A stretch of DNA of 12,519 nt from an uncultured bacterium (GTDB lineage Bacteria; Planctomycetota; UBA1135; GCA-002686595). The stretch's first letter is position 1. Every line of letters starts with the position of its first letter. A model generated the notes under the pieces. The model made no database searches and was not told the DNA's origin. It was given only the letters and a program-made list of their open reading frames with translations. Below, piece by piece: positions 1 through 6,630 of the stretch. The stretch covers positions 1-12,519 of the forward strand of contig CAJXRJ010000150.1 in NCBI GenBank assembly GCA_913058555.1. The letters are read 5' to 3'. The position numbers and the translations under genes are program-made.

Positions 1-44
1 CTCCCCCCGTGGCTCCCCCAGTGGCTCCCCCCGTGGACGCCCAA
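1..44 (+). repeat. 12-bp imperfect tandem repeat (GTGGCTCCCCCM) at the window edge
   Basis: Units GTGGCTCCCCCA (9-20) and GTGGCTCCCCCC (21-32) are followed by a degenerate unit, GTGGACGCCCAA (33-44). They are preceded by CTCCCCCC (1-8), which is the tail of a further unit cut by the window edge. The units are in frame with the methyltransferase and would encode APPV repeats, and each offers a GTG as a possible start. Copy number beyond the edge is unknown. Confidence 0.7.
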
Positions 45-674
45 GCGGTCGGAGCCCGTTGGGAAACCGCGGGCGAGCACTACGCCTCGGACCGTTGGAA
101 AGGGAAGCGCGCGAAGACGCGGGACCAAGACCTTGTGCGGCGGTTGCTCCGACGCCGACCGCCCACCGCACCGCCGGTCGCCTCCGTCCTCGACGTGCCC
201 TGCGGCGCCGGCCGGATGGCAGATGCCCTCGAAGCTCCATGGACGGGCGTCGACATCTCGCCGTCCATGCTCGCCCAAGCCCGCCAAGGACCAGGCCCCG
301 TCCTCCGTGGCTCTGCGGCGGAGCTGCCCTTCCAGGGGAACGCCTTCGACGCCGTGCTCTGCTGCCGGCTCCTGCATCATTTCCCAGCGGCCCTGGACCG
401 CACCCGCGTCCTGGACGAGCTCTTCCGCGTCGCGGCCCGGTACATCTTCCTTTCGTACTGGGACGCCCAGAGCCTGACTGCATGGCGCCGCCGTACCGAC
501 GGACTACTGCGTCGACGCAAGGGCCACGGCGTCCGCTTCCCCGTGGCCTGGTCGGTCCTTCGCGCGGAGATCGAATCACGCGGTGGCAAAGTCTTGGGCC
601 GCGCCTTCTCCATGCGCTTCGTATCAGCCCAGACCTTTGTGCTCGTGCAGGTGCCGGAGCGATCGAGCTACTGA
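9..674 (+). CDS. Class I SAM-dependent methyltransferase (Methyltransf_11-like), possibly 5'-partial
   Basis: Predicted cytosolic S-adenosylmethionine-dependent methyltransferase of 221 residues; the substrate cannot be told. The Rossmann-type SAM fold is shown by motif I VLDVPCGAGR (about residues 60-69), the acidic end of strand 2 in GVDISPSML (D82), an AAELPF segment (about 103-108) and the motif IV region FDAVLCCRLLHHF (113-125). The C-terminal half is basic and ends in a beta-strand-like FVLVQVP. The start is uncertain. Three in-frame GTG codons at 9, 21 and 33 lie in a 12-bp tandem repeat encoding APPV units, the frame is open to the left window edge, and no Shine-Dalgarno is visible. 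The true start may be outside the window, or at GTG 33 just before the conserved part. Its stop overlaps the stop of the convergent membrane protein. Family assignment is solid; a link to the neighbouring glycosyltransferase-like genes is inference. Confidence 0.85.
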   Translation: MAPPVAPPVDAQAVGARWETAGEHYASDRWKGKRAKTRDQDLVRRLLRRRPPTAPPVASVLDVPCGAGRMADALEAPWTGVDISPSMLAQARQGPGPVLRGSAAELPFQGNAFDAVLCCRLLHHFPAALDRTRVLDELFRVAARYIFLSYWDAQSLTAWRRRTDGLLRRRKGHGVRFPVAWSVLRAEIESRGGKVLGRAFSMRFVSAQTFVLVQVPERSSY

Positions 675-2536
675 GGCCAGGTCGGGTCCGGGAACCCGAA
701 GTCCTCGGCGGCCCCGTCGAAACCCCGCAAGAGAGCGGCGATCGACTCGGGCGTCGCCTGCGCGGCGCCAGCGACTTCGACCAGGCGGCGACGAACGCGA
801 CCGGGCCGCAGCATGAACACGGGTCCTTGGGCGTCCTTGGGGCGCCAGTAAGGCTGCATCACTCCGCAGCGAAAGGCCCGTGCCCCGACGCCCTCCAGAT
901 AGAGCGCTTCATGGAGCGTCCCGCGCACGCTCTCGAGCTCCGGGGCCACGCCGCTCTCGAGCACGTACCAGTACGCCCCGTACAGTCCGAGTGCCCGCAC
1001 GCGCAAAGGATCCGCGTCGGGGTCGTTGAGGAGCGTGGCTTTCGATTGGGCGTACTCGTAGTGATAGAGCGGCGACCCAAGACCGAGAACAACGGCTTCG
1101 GCGTGCTCCCCCATGCCCCGTTCAACGAGCGCCCGTTCGAACTCCACCTGGAGCGGCGCCGCCTTGGCATCGGTTTGGTTCGTGGCGCCCGCGACGACCT
1201 CGGAGACCAAGAAGTCCGGCCTCCGGTCCTCGATCCCGAAGAACGGCGCCAGCGCCAGGTAGGCCGCGGCGGGACGCGGCGAGTCCCCTGTGACAAGCCT
1301 CGGCGCGATCTTCGTCAACGCGTTCCGCGGCTCATCCCCGCGCACGCTGGCCAGCAGCCTGAAGTGCGCCGCGGCGCTCGAGATCTTGCCTGCGTCAATG
1401 ACCCTCGCCGAGTGAATCGCGCCGATGCCGAGGAGCAGCGCCGCCGCCACGCGGGTGATCTTGGCGGCTGGCGTCGCGCGGTCATTTCCCGCCGCCGCGA
1501 GGCCCGGCCCCGCGAGGATGGCGACCAGCATGAGAAGCGCAAACACCAGGGGCGCGAGACGCACGAACTGGAACCAGTGGATGATCTCTCCGTCCAGGGT
1601 CGCCATCCCGCTGGCGATGGCAGCGATGCACCAGAGCAACGCAAACCCGCCAAACAGAAGCGCGGCCCGTATGCGTGCTCCCGTGGGCGGCGCGTAGAGA
1701 TATCCCGCAACGGAAGCCAAGGCCCCGATCAGGATCGATCCCCTGGCCAGGGGCGCCGCCGTGGCTGCGCCGAGTCCTCGCCAGAATGCGGCCACCGAAT
1801 CACCGATCCCGCCGTTCGCCCCCACGTCCTCCCCGTGGATGTCGATGACCTGGTCCCCTACGCACCAAGCCATCCAGGCGAGGGGAAGCAGCCCGGCCAA
1901 AGTGGACAGCACGAGCGCCGGCGCAAAAATGCGTTTAGGAGAGCGGATCGCCAGCATGACGATCACCGCCAGCACGGCCAGGGGCACCTGGTAGCTGAAG
2001 TAGGTGCCAAAGCCGGAACTCAGGCCCAGCGCCACCAACAGACCCGCTGGCACCGTATCGCCGCGCTCGTAGGCGGCGACTCTCAGCCCGAGCCCGAGGA
2101 CAAGCGCAATGAAGAGCAGCGCTTCGAAGTGGATACCGAGGTGCAGCAGCGACTCTTGCTGGAAGTGCGCTGGCCCAAAGGTCAGCAGGAACCCTCCAAA
2201 CACCGCCGCTGCGGCGCCGGCCTGGAGGAACAGAAGTCGCGTCGAGGCCCAGACGATGGCAAGGCCCCAAAGAAGGGCGCAGAGTTTGTGGGCGAGCAGG
2301 TTCGGCCCCACGATCAAAAACGCGAGCGCCTTCAGGTGACTCGCCACGAATCCGCCGCCCTCGTAGGGGTGATACGGCAGCTTCGAATAGGGCACGTCGA
2401 CGCCGGCGACGATCGCCTTGGCCACGAAGCCCTTCTCAAGCTCCTCGCCAAAGACGAACACGTCCCCGAGGGCGAGAACGATGGCCATGCGGACGGCGGC
2501 GTAGACACCAAGGACCAGGATGAGGATGCGAGTCAC
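668..2536 (-). CDS. Multi-pass membrane protein, GT-C/PMT-like glycosyltransferase candidate with C-terminal soluble domain
   Basis: A 622-residue integral membrane protein. The N-terminal ~375 residues carry a TM helix at about 2-22, a first non-cytoplasmic loop with an acidic pair (GEELEKG, E31-E32), and roughly nine further hydrophobic helices. This layout resembles GT-C glycosyltransferases of the PMT/ArnT type, which use polyprenyl-phosphate sugars and carry a D/E motif in the first loop. The C-terminal ~240 residues are hydrophilic. They contain two similar short motifs about 80 residues apart, VERGMGEHAEAV (about 470) and YLEGVGARAF (about 550), suggesting a duplicated module I do not recognise. 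The start is GTG at 2536 with only a weak ribosome site. The gene is divergent from the TMTC-like gene (38 bp) and overlaps the methyltransferase 3' end by 7 bp. The membrane topology is clear; the glycosyltransferase role is inferred from architecture only. Confidence 0.7.
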   Translation of the reverse strand: MTRILILVLGVYAAVRMAIVLALGDVFVFGEELEKGFVAKAIVAGVDVPYSKLPYHPYEGGGFVASHLKALAFLIVGPNLLAHKLCALLWGLAIVWASTRLLFLQAGAAAAVFGGFLLTFGPAHFQQESLLHLGIHFEALLFIALVLGLGLRVAAYERGDTVPAGLLVALGLSSGFGTYFSYQVPLAVLAVIVMLAIRSPKRIFAPALVLSTLAGLLPLAWMAWCVGDQVIDIHGEDVGANGGIGDSVAAFWRGLGAATAAPLARGSILIGALASVAGYLYAPPTGARIRAALLFGGFALLWCIAAIASGMATLDGEIIHWFQFVRLAPLVFALLMLVAILAGPGLAAAGNDRATPAAKITRVAAALLLGIGAIHSARVIDAGKISSAAAHFRLLASVRGDEPRNALTKIAPRLVTGDSPRPAAAYLALAPFFGIEDRRPDFLVSEVVAGATNQTDAKAAPLQVEFERALVERGMGEHAEAVVLGLGSPLYHYEYAQSKATLLNDPDADPLRVRALGLYGAYWYVLESGVAPELESVRGTLHEALYLEGVGARAFRCGVMQPYWRPKDAQGPVFMLRPGRVRRRLVEVAGAAQATPESIAALLRGFDGAAEDFGFPDPTWPQ

Positions 2537-2574
2537 CCACTGAGGGTACGTGGAGAGCTACGCTCCCTGAAGCC

Positions 2575-4374
2575 ATGGAGCCCTTGGAATCAGAAACCGC
2601 CACGCCCACGGGTGAAGAATCCGCGGATCGGCCCGCGGCGACCGCCCTCGGCATGGGGACCAAGGACCTGGCGCTCCTCTGGGGTCTGTGCCTTCTCACC
2701 CTCGCCACCTGGCTCTTCCCGTTGGCCCGGGACCCCGGATTCTCCTACGACGACCGCGAGGCCATCGTCGGCAACCCCGTGGTCGAGGGGGAGGTGCCGC
2801 TACGGACGGCGTTCACCCAGGACTACTGGCACCACTACGAGGACGCAGGCCACTACCGCCCCATGGCGACGGTCCTGCTCGCCATGGATCGCGCCCGGTC
2901 CCCGGAGCCCGAGCCCAAGCTCTTCCGGATCACCAACGTATGCCTGCACGCTGCGGTTTTGCTCCTGCTGGGGCTCGCCATGCTCCGGCTCTGTGCCCGC
3001 TGGAACCTCCCTGCCCCCTGGTTTGGCCTCGCGGTGTTCGCCCTACACCCAATCTCGGCCGACGTCGTCGCGTGGATCTCAGGGCGGACGTCCCTGGTCT
3101 CGGGCTTGGGCGCGGCCGTGGGCCTTCTCACCGTGTCGTTCGTCAGGCCCGCTGCAGCCTCCGGCGGTGCCTTCGCCTTCCTTGGCACCGCCGTGGGCGC
3201 GGGGCTCGCGCTTCTCGGCAAGGAGGACGGGCTCGTCGTGGCCTCTCTCTTGCCGCTGACGGCCTGGATTCTCGGCGGCTGGCGGGCGGGCGCGGCCGCC
3301 GCCGTGGGCAGCCTTGCTGCGGTGGGTTCGGTCGCCGCCCTGCGAGCGGCCGCCCTCGGCTCGGCCCTGCCGTCCTCCCCGGCGCCGATCCTCGACGGCC
3401 TGGGGCTCATCGACCGGCTGAGCATGGGCGCCGGCGCCTGGTGGAACGGCCTGTGCCAGGTCGTTGCACCCTGGATTCCCGCACCCCCTTCACTGGAGAG
3501 AACGGACATCGGCCCCTGGGACGGAGCCCTTTGGGCCATAGCCGTCGCCTTCGCCGCAACGATCCTCGCCAGGCGCATCGCCACCGCCAGGGACGCCCCC
3601 TCCCCCGCCTTTGCATGGGCGCCCGCGCTCGCGCTGTTCGCCGTTCTCGTCGCCATCCTGCCCTTGATTCAACTCGTCCCCGCGGGCGAGCTCTTCGCGC
3701 CGCGGTTCATGTACCAGCCGCTCATCGTCGGGACCCTATTTGTGTCATGGGTGGTTGGCTCCCTCCTGCGCCCCTTCGGCCGATGGTCCTGGCGCCTACA
3801 GGCGGTCGCCGTGCTGGCACTCGCCCTGCTTTCCGCCACCAGGGGCTCCGCCCGCTACCAGGATCGCCTGAGCTACTGGGAATCACACCTGCCCGGACAC
3901 GCGGACTCCGCCAAGGTCTGGACCGCCATCGGCCAAGCGCGCCAGGAGACGGGCGACCTCTCCGCCGCCCGTGCCGCCTACCGGCGCTCCATCGAGTTGG
4001 ACGGGACCTACGGCGCCCCTTGGGCCAAGCTCGGGGAGTTGGAGCTGCGCGAGAAGGACATGGTCCAGGCCGAGGCTTTCCTCCGCCGCGCCATCGCGGA
4101 GGACCCCAGCGCCGTCGCCGCCCGCGCCAACCTCGCCCGGGCCGTGCTCTCCGCGGGGGACCCGGAGGATGCCGCGCGCATCTACCGCGAAGCCATCGCC
4201 ATCGCCCCCGGTCGTGCCGCGCTGCACCGCGGACTGGCCCGCGCGCTCGTCGCCAGGGAACATTTTGAGGAAGCCGAAGCGGCCGTTGCGCGCGCCCTCG
4301 CTTTGTCCCCAACAGATAGCCTCTCCCTTCGCCTGCGCGATACCATTCGTGCGCGTTCCAGCGGGGCTCGGTAG
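2575..4374 (+). CDS. TMTC-like membrane protein with C-terminal TPR repeats (putative GT-C glycosyltransferase)
   Basis: A 599-residue protein whose N-terminal ~435 residues are multi-pass membrane. The signature of bacterial relatives of eukaryotic TMTC O-mannosyltransferases is visible in order: YDDREAIVGNP with the acidic pair D59-D60 in the first loop, YRPMATVLLAMD (94-105), a NVCLHAAVLL helix, FALHPISADVVAWISGR (155-171) and a following Ser/Gly-rich helix. Residues about 444-590 form four consecutive TPR units, each with the alternating small/aromatic pattern ending near LDGTY, EDPSA, APGR and SPTD. TPRs usually bind protein partners, so a lipid-linked sugar donor acting on protein substrates is plausible but unproven here. 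ATG 2575 is chosen; ATG 2653, just before the first TM helix, is an alternative, and neither has a clear Shine-Dalgarno. The cytochrome gene follows at 21 bp, probably cotranscribed. Confidence 0.82.
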   Translation: MEPLESETATPTGEESADRPAATALGMGTKDLALLWGLCLLTLATWLFPLARDPGFSYDDREAIVGNPVVEGEVPLRTAFTQDYWHHYEDAGHYRPMATVLLAMDRARSPEPEPKLFRITNVCLHAAVLLLLGLAMLRLCARWNLPAPWFGLAVFALHPISADVVAWISGRTSLVSGLGAAVGLLTVSFVRPAAASGGAFAFLGTAVGAGLALLGKEDGLVVASLLPLTAWILGGWRAGAAAAVGSLAAVGSVAALRAAALGSALPSSPAPILDGLGLIDRLSMGAGAWWNGLCQVVAPWIPAPPSLERTDIGPWDGALWAIAVAFAATILARRIATARDAPSPAFAWAPALALFAVLVAILPLIQLVPAGELFAPRFMYQPLIVGTLFVSWVVGSLLRPFGRWSWRLQAVAVLALALLSATRGSARYQDRLSYWESHLPGHADSAKVWTAIGQARQETGDLSAARAAYRRSIELDGTYGAPWAKLGELELREKDMVQAEAFLRRAIAEDPSAVAARANLARAVLSAGDPEDAARIYREAIAIAPGRAALHRGLARALVAREHFEEAEAAVARALALSPTDSLSLRLRDTIRARSSGAR

Positions 4375-4395
4375 GCCCTATCGGGACTGCGCAAG

Positions 4396-4782
4396 ATGCA
4401 AAAGACCATCCTCCTCGTCATCGCTGGAATCGCAGGCACCGTCGGCCTCTTTGTCCTCGCCATGCAATTTGGCAGCCCCTCATCGGCCGACTACAAAGCG
4501 ATGAGCGGCGCGCAGCTGTACTCCCGGCTCTGTGCCCATTGTCATGGATCCAGCGGCATGGCATCCAACGGCACGGGCGCGACGTACCGCGGCAAGCGGG
4601 AGTTCTGGGATGAGGCCTCGATGCTGGCGTACCTCCGCGACCCGAAGGGCTTCAAGAAGAACAACCCGCGCCTCAACCAGAACAAGCACATGCCCCCCAT
4701 CAGCAGCCAGGTGCCGATGGAAGCCAGGAAACGCCTTGTGGCGCATGTCCTCGGCATGATGGACAACCTCAAGAACCCATGA
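4396..4782 (+). CDS. Small membrane-anchored monohaem c-type cytochrome
   Basis: A 128-residue protein with an N-terminal hydrophobic segment (about residues 4-24) serving as signal anchor or signal peptide. It carries one c-type haem site, CAHCH (C46, C49, H50). The likely distal axial ligand is M99 in NKHMPPI, which fits class I cytochrome c with a His/Met-ligated haem. The haem domain would lie in the periplasm and carry electrons; the partner is unknown. The predicted haem domain is small (about 85 residues) and single. The gene starts 21 bp after the TPR membrane protein and ends 5 bp before a strong terminator, so the two probably form a transcription unit. No oxidase or other respiratory gene is nearby. 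The family call is firm; the specific electron-transfer role is unknown. Confidence 0.9.
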   Translation: MQKTILLVIAGIAGTVGLFVLAMQFGSPSSADYKAMSGAQLYSRLCAHCHGSSGMASNGTGATYRGKREFWDEASMLAYLRDPKGFKKNNPRLNQNKHMPPISSQVPMEARKRLVAHVLGMMDNLKNP

Positions 4783-4787
4783 AACAG

Positions 4788-4824
4788 AAAGCCCCCGCGC
4801 CACTTCTGTGGCGCGGGGGCTTTT
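4788..4824 (+). terminator. Rho-independent terminator, probably bidirectional
   Basis: A perfect 16-bp inverted repeat (AAAGCCCCCGCGCCAC at 4788-4803, complement at 4808-4823) encloses a TTCT loop. It sits 5 bp after the cytochrome stop and ends in TTTT on the plus strand. On the minus strand the stem is followed by TTTCTGTTTC, so it could also stop transcription of the convergent saccharopine-dehydrogenase-like gene, whose stop lies about 45 bp away. Confidence 0.93.
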
Positions 4825-4868
4825 CATGGGTGCGAGACCCCCATCGCGGCTCGCCGCATCCGTAGTCC

Positions 4869-6026
4869 TTAGACCCGGCGCTCTTCGTCGACGTAGGCGA
4901 GGGAAACAAACGGACCGTTCAGGAAGGTCTCGGTCGGCACTTGGCTCTGAAGGAGCGGGCCGGTGAGGCCTTGCTCGAGGGCGATGAGGAGAACCTCGGC
5001 GATGCCTGCGGCCGTGGTGGATTGGATGGCGCGCAGGCGGCGGCCGGCGACGTCGATGGACGGGCAGAAGTAGGTGGCGCGCTCCGCGCGCAGGGTGCCG
5101 TGCTCGTCCTTGCCTTCCACCGCCGCGTAGATGATCACGATGTCGTCTTCCACGTGGGGAATGGCGGCTTCCATGGCGGCCTGGAGCTTCGCGGGGCGAT
5201 CGGCGCCGTCCGGAATGCCCTTCAGGAGATCCTCAACCCAGGCGTAGTGGCCCGGGTAACGAAGTGTCTTGTAGTCGAGGTCGCGGACCTTGCCCGCGAG
5301 GGCTTCCGGGAGATCGGCGGCGCCGCCGGAAGTGAGGGCCTCTTCGTACTCGAGGCCGTGCAGGCGGAGAGTCTTGCGCTCCGTCAGGGACGGGACGTTG
5401 ACCGTCTTGTAGTCGCGAACGGCGATGGCGTCCTTGACGTATTCGGTGGCGACGCCGACCGGGCTCCAGGTCCAGCCGTAGTGGTGCGGCTCGGCGGCGT
5501 GGCGGGTCAGCGCGCCGACGCGCATCTCGAGGTTGTCGACCTTGTCCACGTTCCAGGCCTTGGTCGCCTTCAGGTAGAGGTCGTGGCCAAGGATGTTGAT
5601 GAAGCCGGGGGCCAGGCCGCACTGGAGGGCAAAGCAGGTGTCCGCACCCTCCGCGATGCCGAGGACCTCATTGGTCTCAGCGACGTACTCCGTGAGGTTG
5701 AGATAATGGCAGCCGTGTTCCTTCGCGAGGCGCGCCATGCGGGGGGCCTGGGAGCCGGGCAGGCAGTCGAGGATCGCGTCCGCCGACTTCAGGATGCCGT
5801 CGAGCTCGTCCGACGTGCCCTCCATCGGCATGGTGATGCCGCGGGCCGCGGGGGCGTCCGTGGGGACCTTCACGTTCGCGTACTCGCAGGCTTCGTCCGC
5901 GGCGCTCTGATGGATGTCGCCGAGGATCACCTCGGCGGCGGTGCGGGCTTCGTTGCGGAGGAGCAGCGCAAGGGCGCGGCCGATACCGCCGGAGCCGGCG
6001 ATGAAGATGGTCGGGCGTTTTGCCAT
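4869..6026 (-). CDS. Saccharopine dehydrogenase family NAD(P)-dependent oxidoreductase
   Basis: A 385-residue cytosolic oxidoreductase. The N-terminal Rossmann domain begins with TIFIAGSGGIGRALA (GxGGxG at 11-16). An acidic residue ends strand 2 (GD37IH), which in this fold favours NAD over NADP. Further family features are SADAILDCLPGS, the LNLTEYVAET segment and CGLAPGFINILGHDL, the typical Gly-Pro-Gly turn leading into the substrate domain. The length matches lysine 6-dehydrogenase or carboxynorspermidine-synthase-like members better than the longer fungal enzymes, but the substrate cannot be chosen from the sequence. ATG 6026 has a GGAG about 9 nt upstream. The gene lies 136 bp downstream of the OsmC-family gene on the same strand and ends near the bidirectional terminator. 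Family confidence is high, exact activity low. Confidence 0.85.
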   Translation of the reverse strand: MAKRPTIFIAGSGGIGRALALLLRNEARTAAEVILGDIHQSAADEACEYANVKVPTDAPAARGITMPMEGTSDELDGILKSADAILDCLPGSQAPRMARLAKEHGCHYLNLTEYVAETNEVLGIAEGADTCFALQCGLAPGFINILGHDLYLKATKAWNVDKVDNLEMRVGALTRHAAEPHHYGWTWSPVGVATEYVKDAIAVRDYKTVNVPSLTERKTLRLHGLEYEEALTSGGAADLPEALAGKVRDLDYKTLRYPGHYAWVEDLLKGIPDGADRPAKLQAAMEAAIPHVEDDIVIIYAAVEGKDEHGTLRAERATYFCPSIDVAGRRLRAIQSTTAAGIAEVLLIALEQGLTGPLLQSQVPTETFLNGPFVSLAYVDEERRV

Positions 6027-6162
6027 GTCAGGAGACTCCGGTGCAGCCGAAGAACAGAGACGGGGAGCGTGGGCGGGAATCGAAGACGCGGGGCCCAGGG
6101 AAGAACTCGACGGGAGGTCCTGGGCCGGTTTTCAGGCCGAAGAGGATACCGGCCACCCGCTT

Positions 6163-6576
6163 TCAGTCCCAGATGAACGAGACGGGCATCTCGACGTTCT
6201 CACCTAGAGTCGCGTGAACGGGACATCCCATGGCGGCCCGCTCGAGGGCCGTGCGGGCCTTGCGGTCAAAATCACCGGGGATCCGCAGCTCCACTTCGAT
6301 CCGTGCAATCCGGCGCACCGGATCGGCGGCCATGACCTTCTTGACCGCGGCGGTGGCCTGCGTGAGGTCCCATCCGTGGCGGTTGGCCACGATGCCCATG
6401 ATCGAGAGCATGCAGGCCCCAAGGCCCGTGGCCACCAGATCCGTGGGCGAAAAGGACTCCCCGCGGCCGTGATTGTCCGTGGGCCCGTCGGTGGCCAAGG
6501 TCGTCGAGGACTGCAGGTGCGTCGCGACGGTGTGCAGATCCCCTTCGTAGCGGATCTGAATCGTGGGGTTCTCCAT
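6163..6576 (-). CDS. OsmC/Ohr family protein (thiol peroxidase-like)
   Basis: A 137-residue OsmC-family protein, a cytosolic dimeric fold in which two cysteines reduce organic or inorganic hydroperoxides. Visible signatures are GRGESFSPTDLVATGLGACMLS, with conserved Glu (E40) and the putative peroxidatic C55, and RAAMGCPVHATL with the resolving C118. Both cysteines are present, so it should be redox competent. The sequence resembles the YhfA-like/general OsmC subgroup rather than Ohr, but this split is tentative. ATG 6576 has no strong Shine-Dalgarno. The gene lies 54 bp after the amidohydrolase-like gene on the same strand and may be cotranscribed with it. The reducing partner is not encoded nearby. 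Confidence 0.9.
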   Translation of the reverse strand: MENPTIQIRYEGDLHTVATHLQSSTTLATDGPTDNHGRGESFSPTDLVATGLGACMLSIMGIVANRHGWDLTQATAAVKKVMAADPVRRIARIEVELRIPGDFDRKARTALERAAMGCPVHATLGENVEMPVSFIWD

Positions 6577-6630
6577 GGAGATTGTGGTGATGGCTCGTCG
6601 GTTGGAGGGTCGGAGGCGCGCCTTGCGGCG

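Noticed and set aside
59..3259. A 1066-codon open frame on the plus strand
   Set aside because: It is antisense to the membrane protein and out of frame with the methyltransferase and TMTC-like genes. The product is Arg/Pro-rich low-complexity sequence with no domain, as expected from high GC.
2688..4268. A 526-codon plus-strand open frame inside the TMTC-like gene
   Set aside because: It is a +1-frame shadow, Arg/Pro-rich, while the other frame has coherent TM helices and TPRs.
4941..6176. A 411-codon plus-strand open frame opposite the saccharopine-dehydrogenase-like gene
   Set aside because: It mirrors a gene with clear Rossmann and family motifs on the other strand. Its own product is a Gly/Val/Arg-rich shadow.
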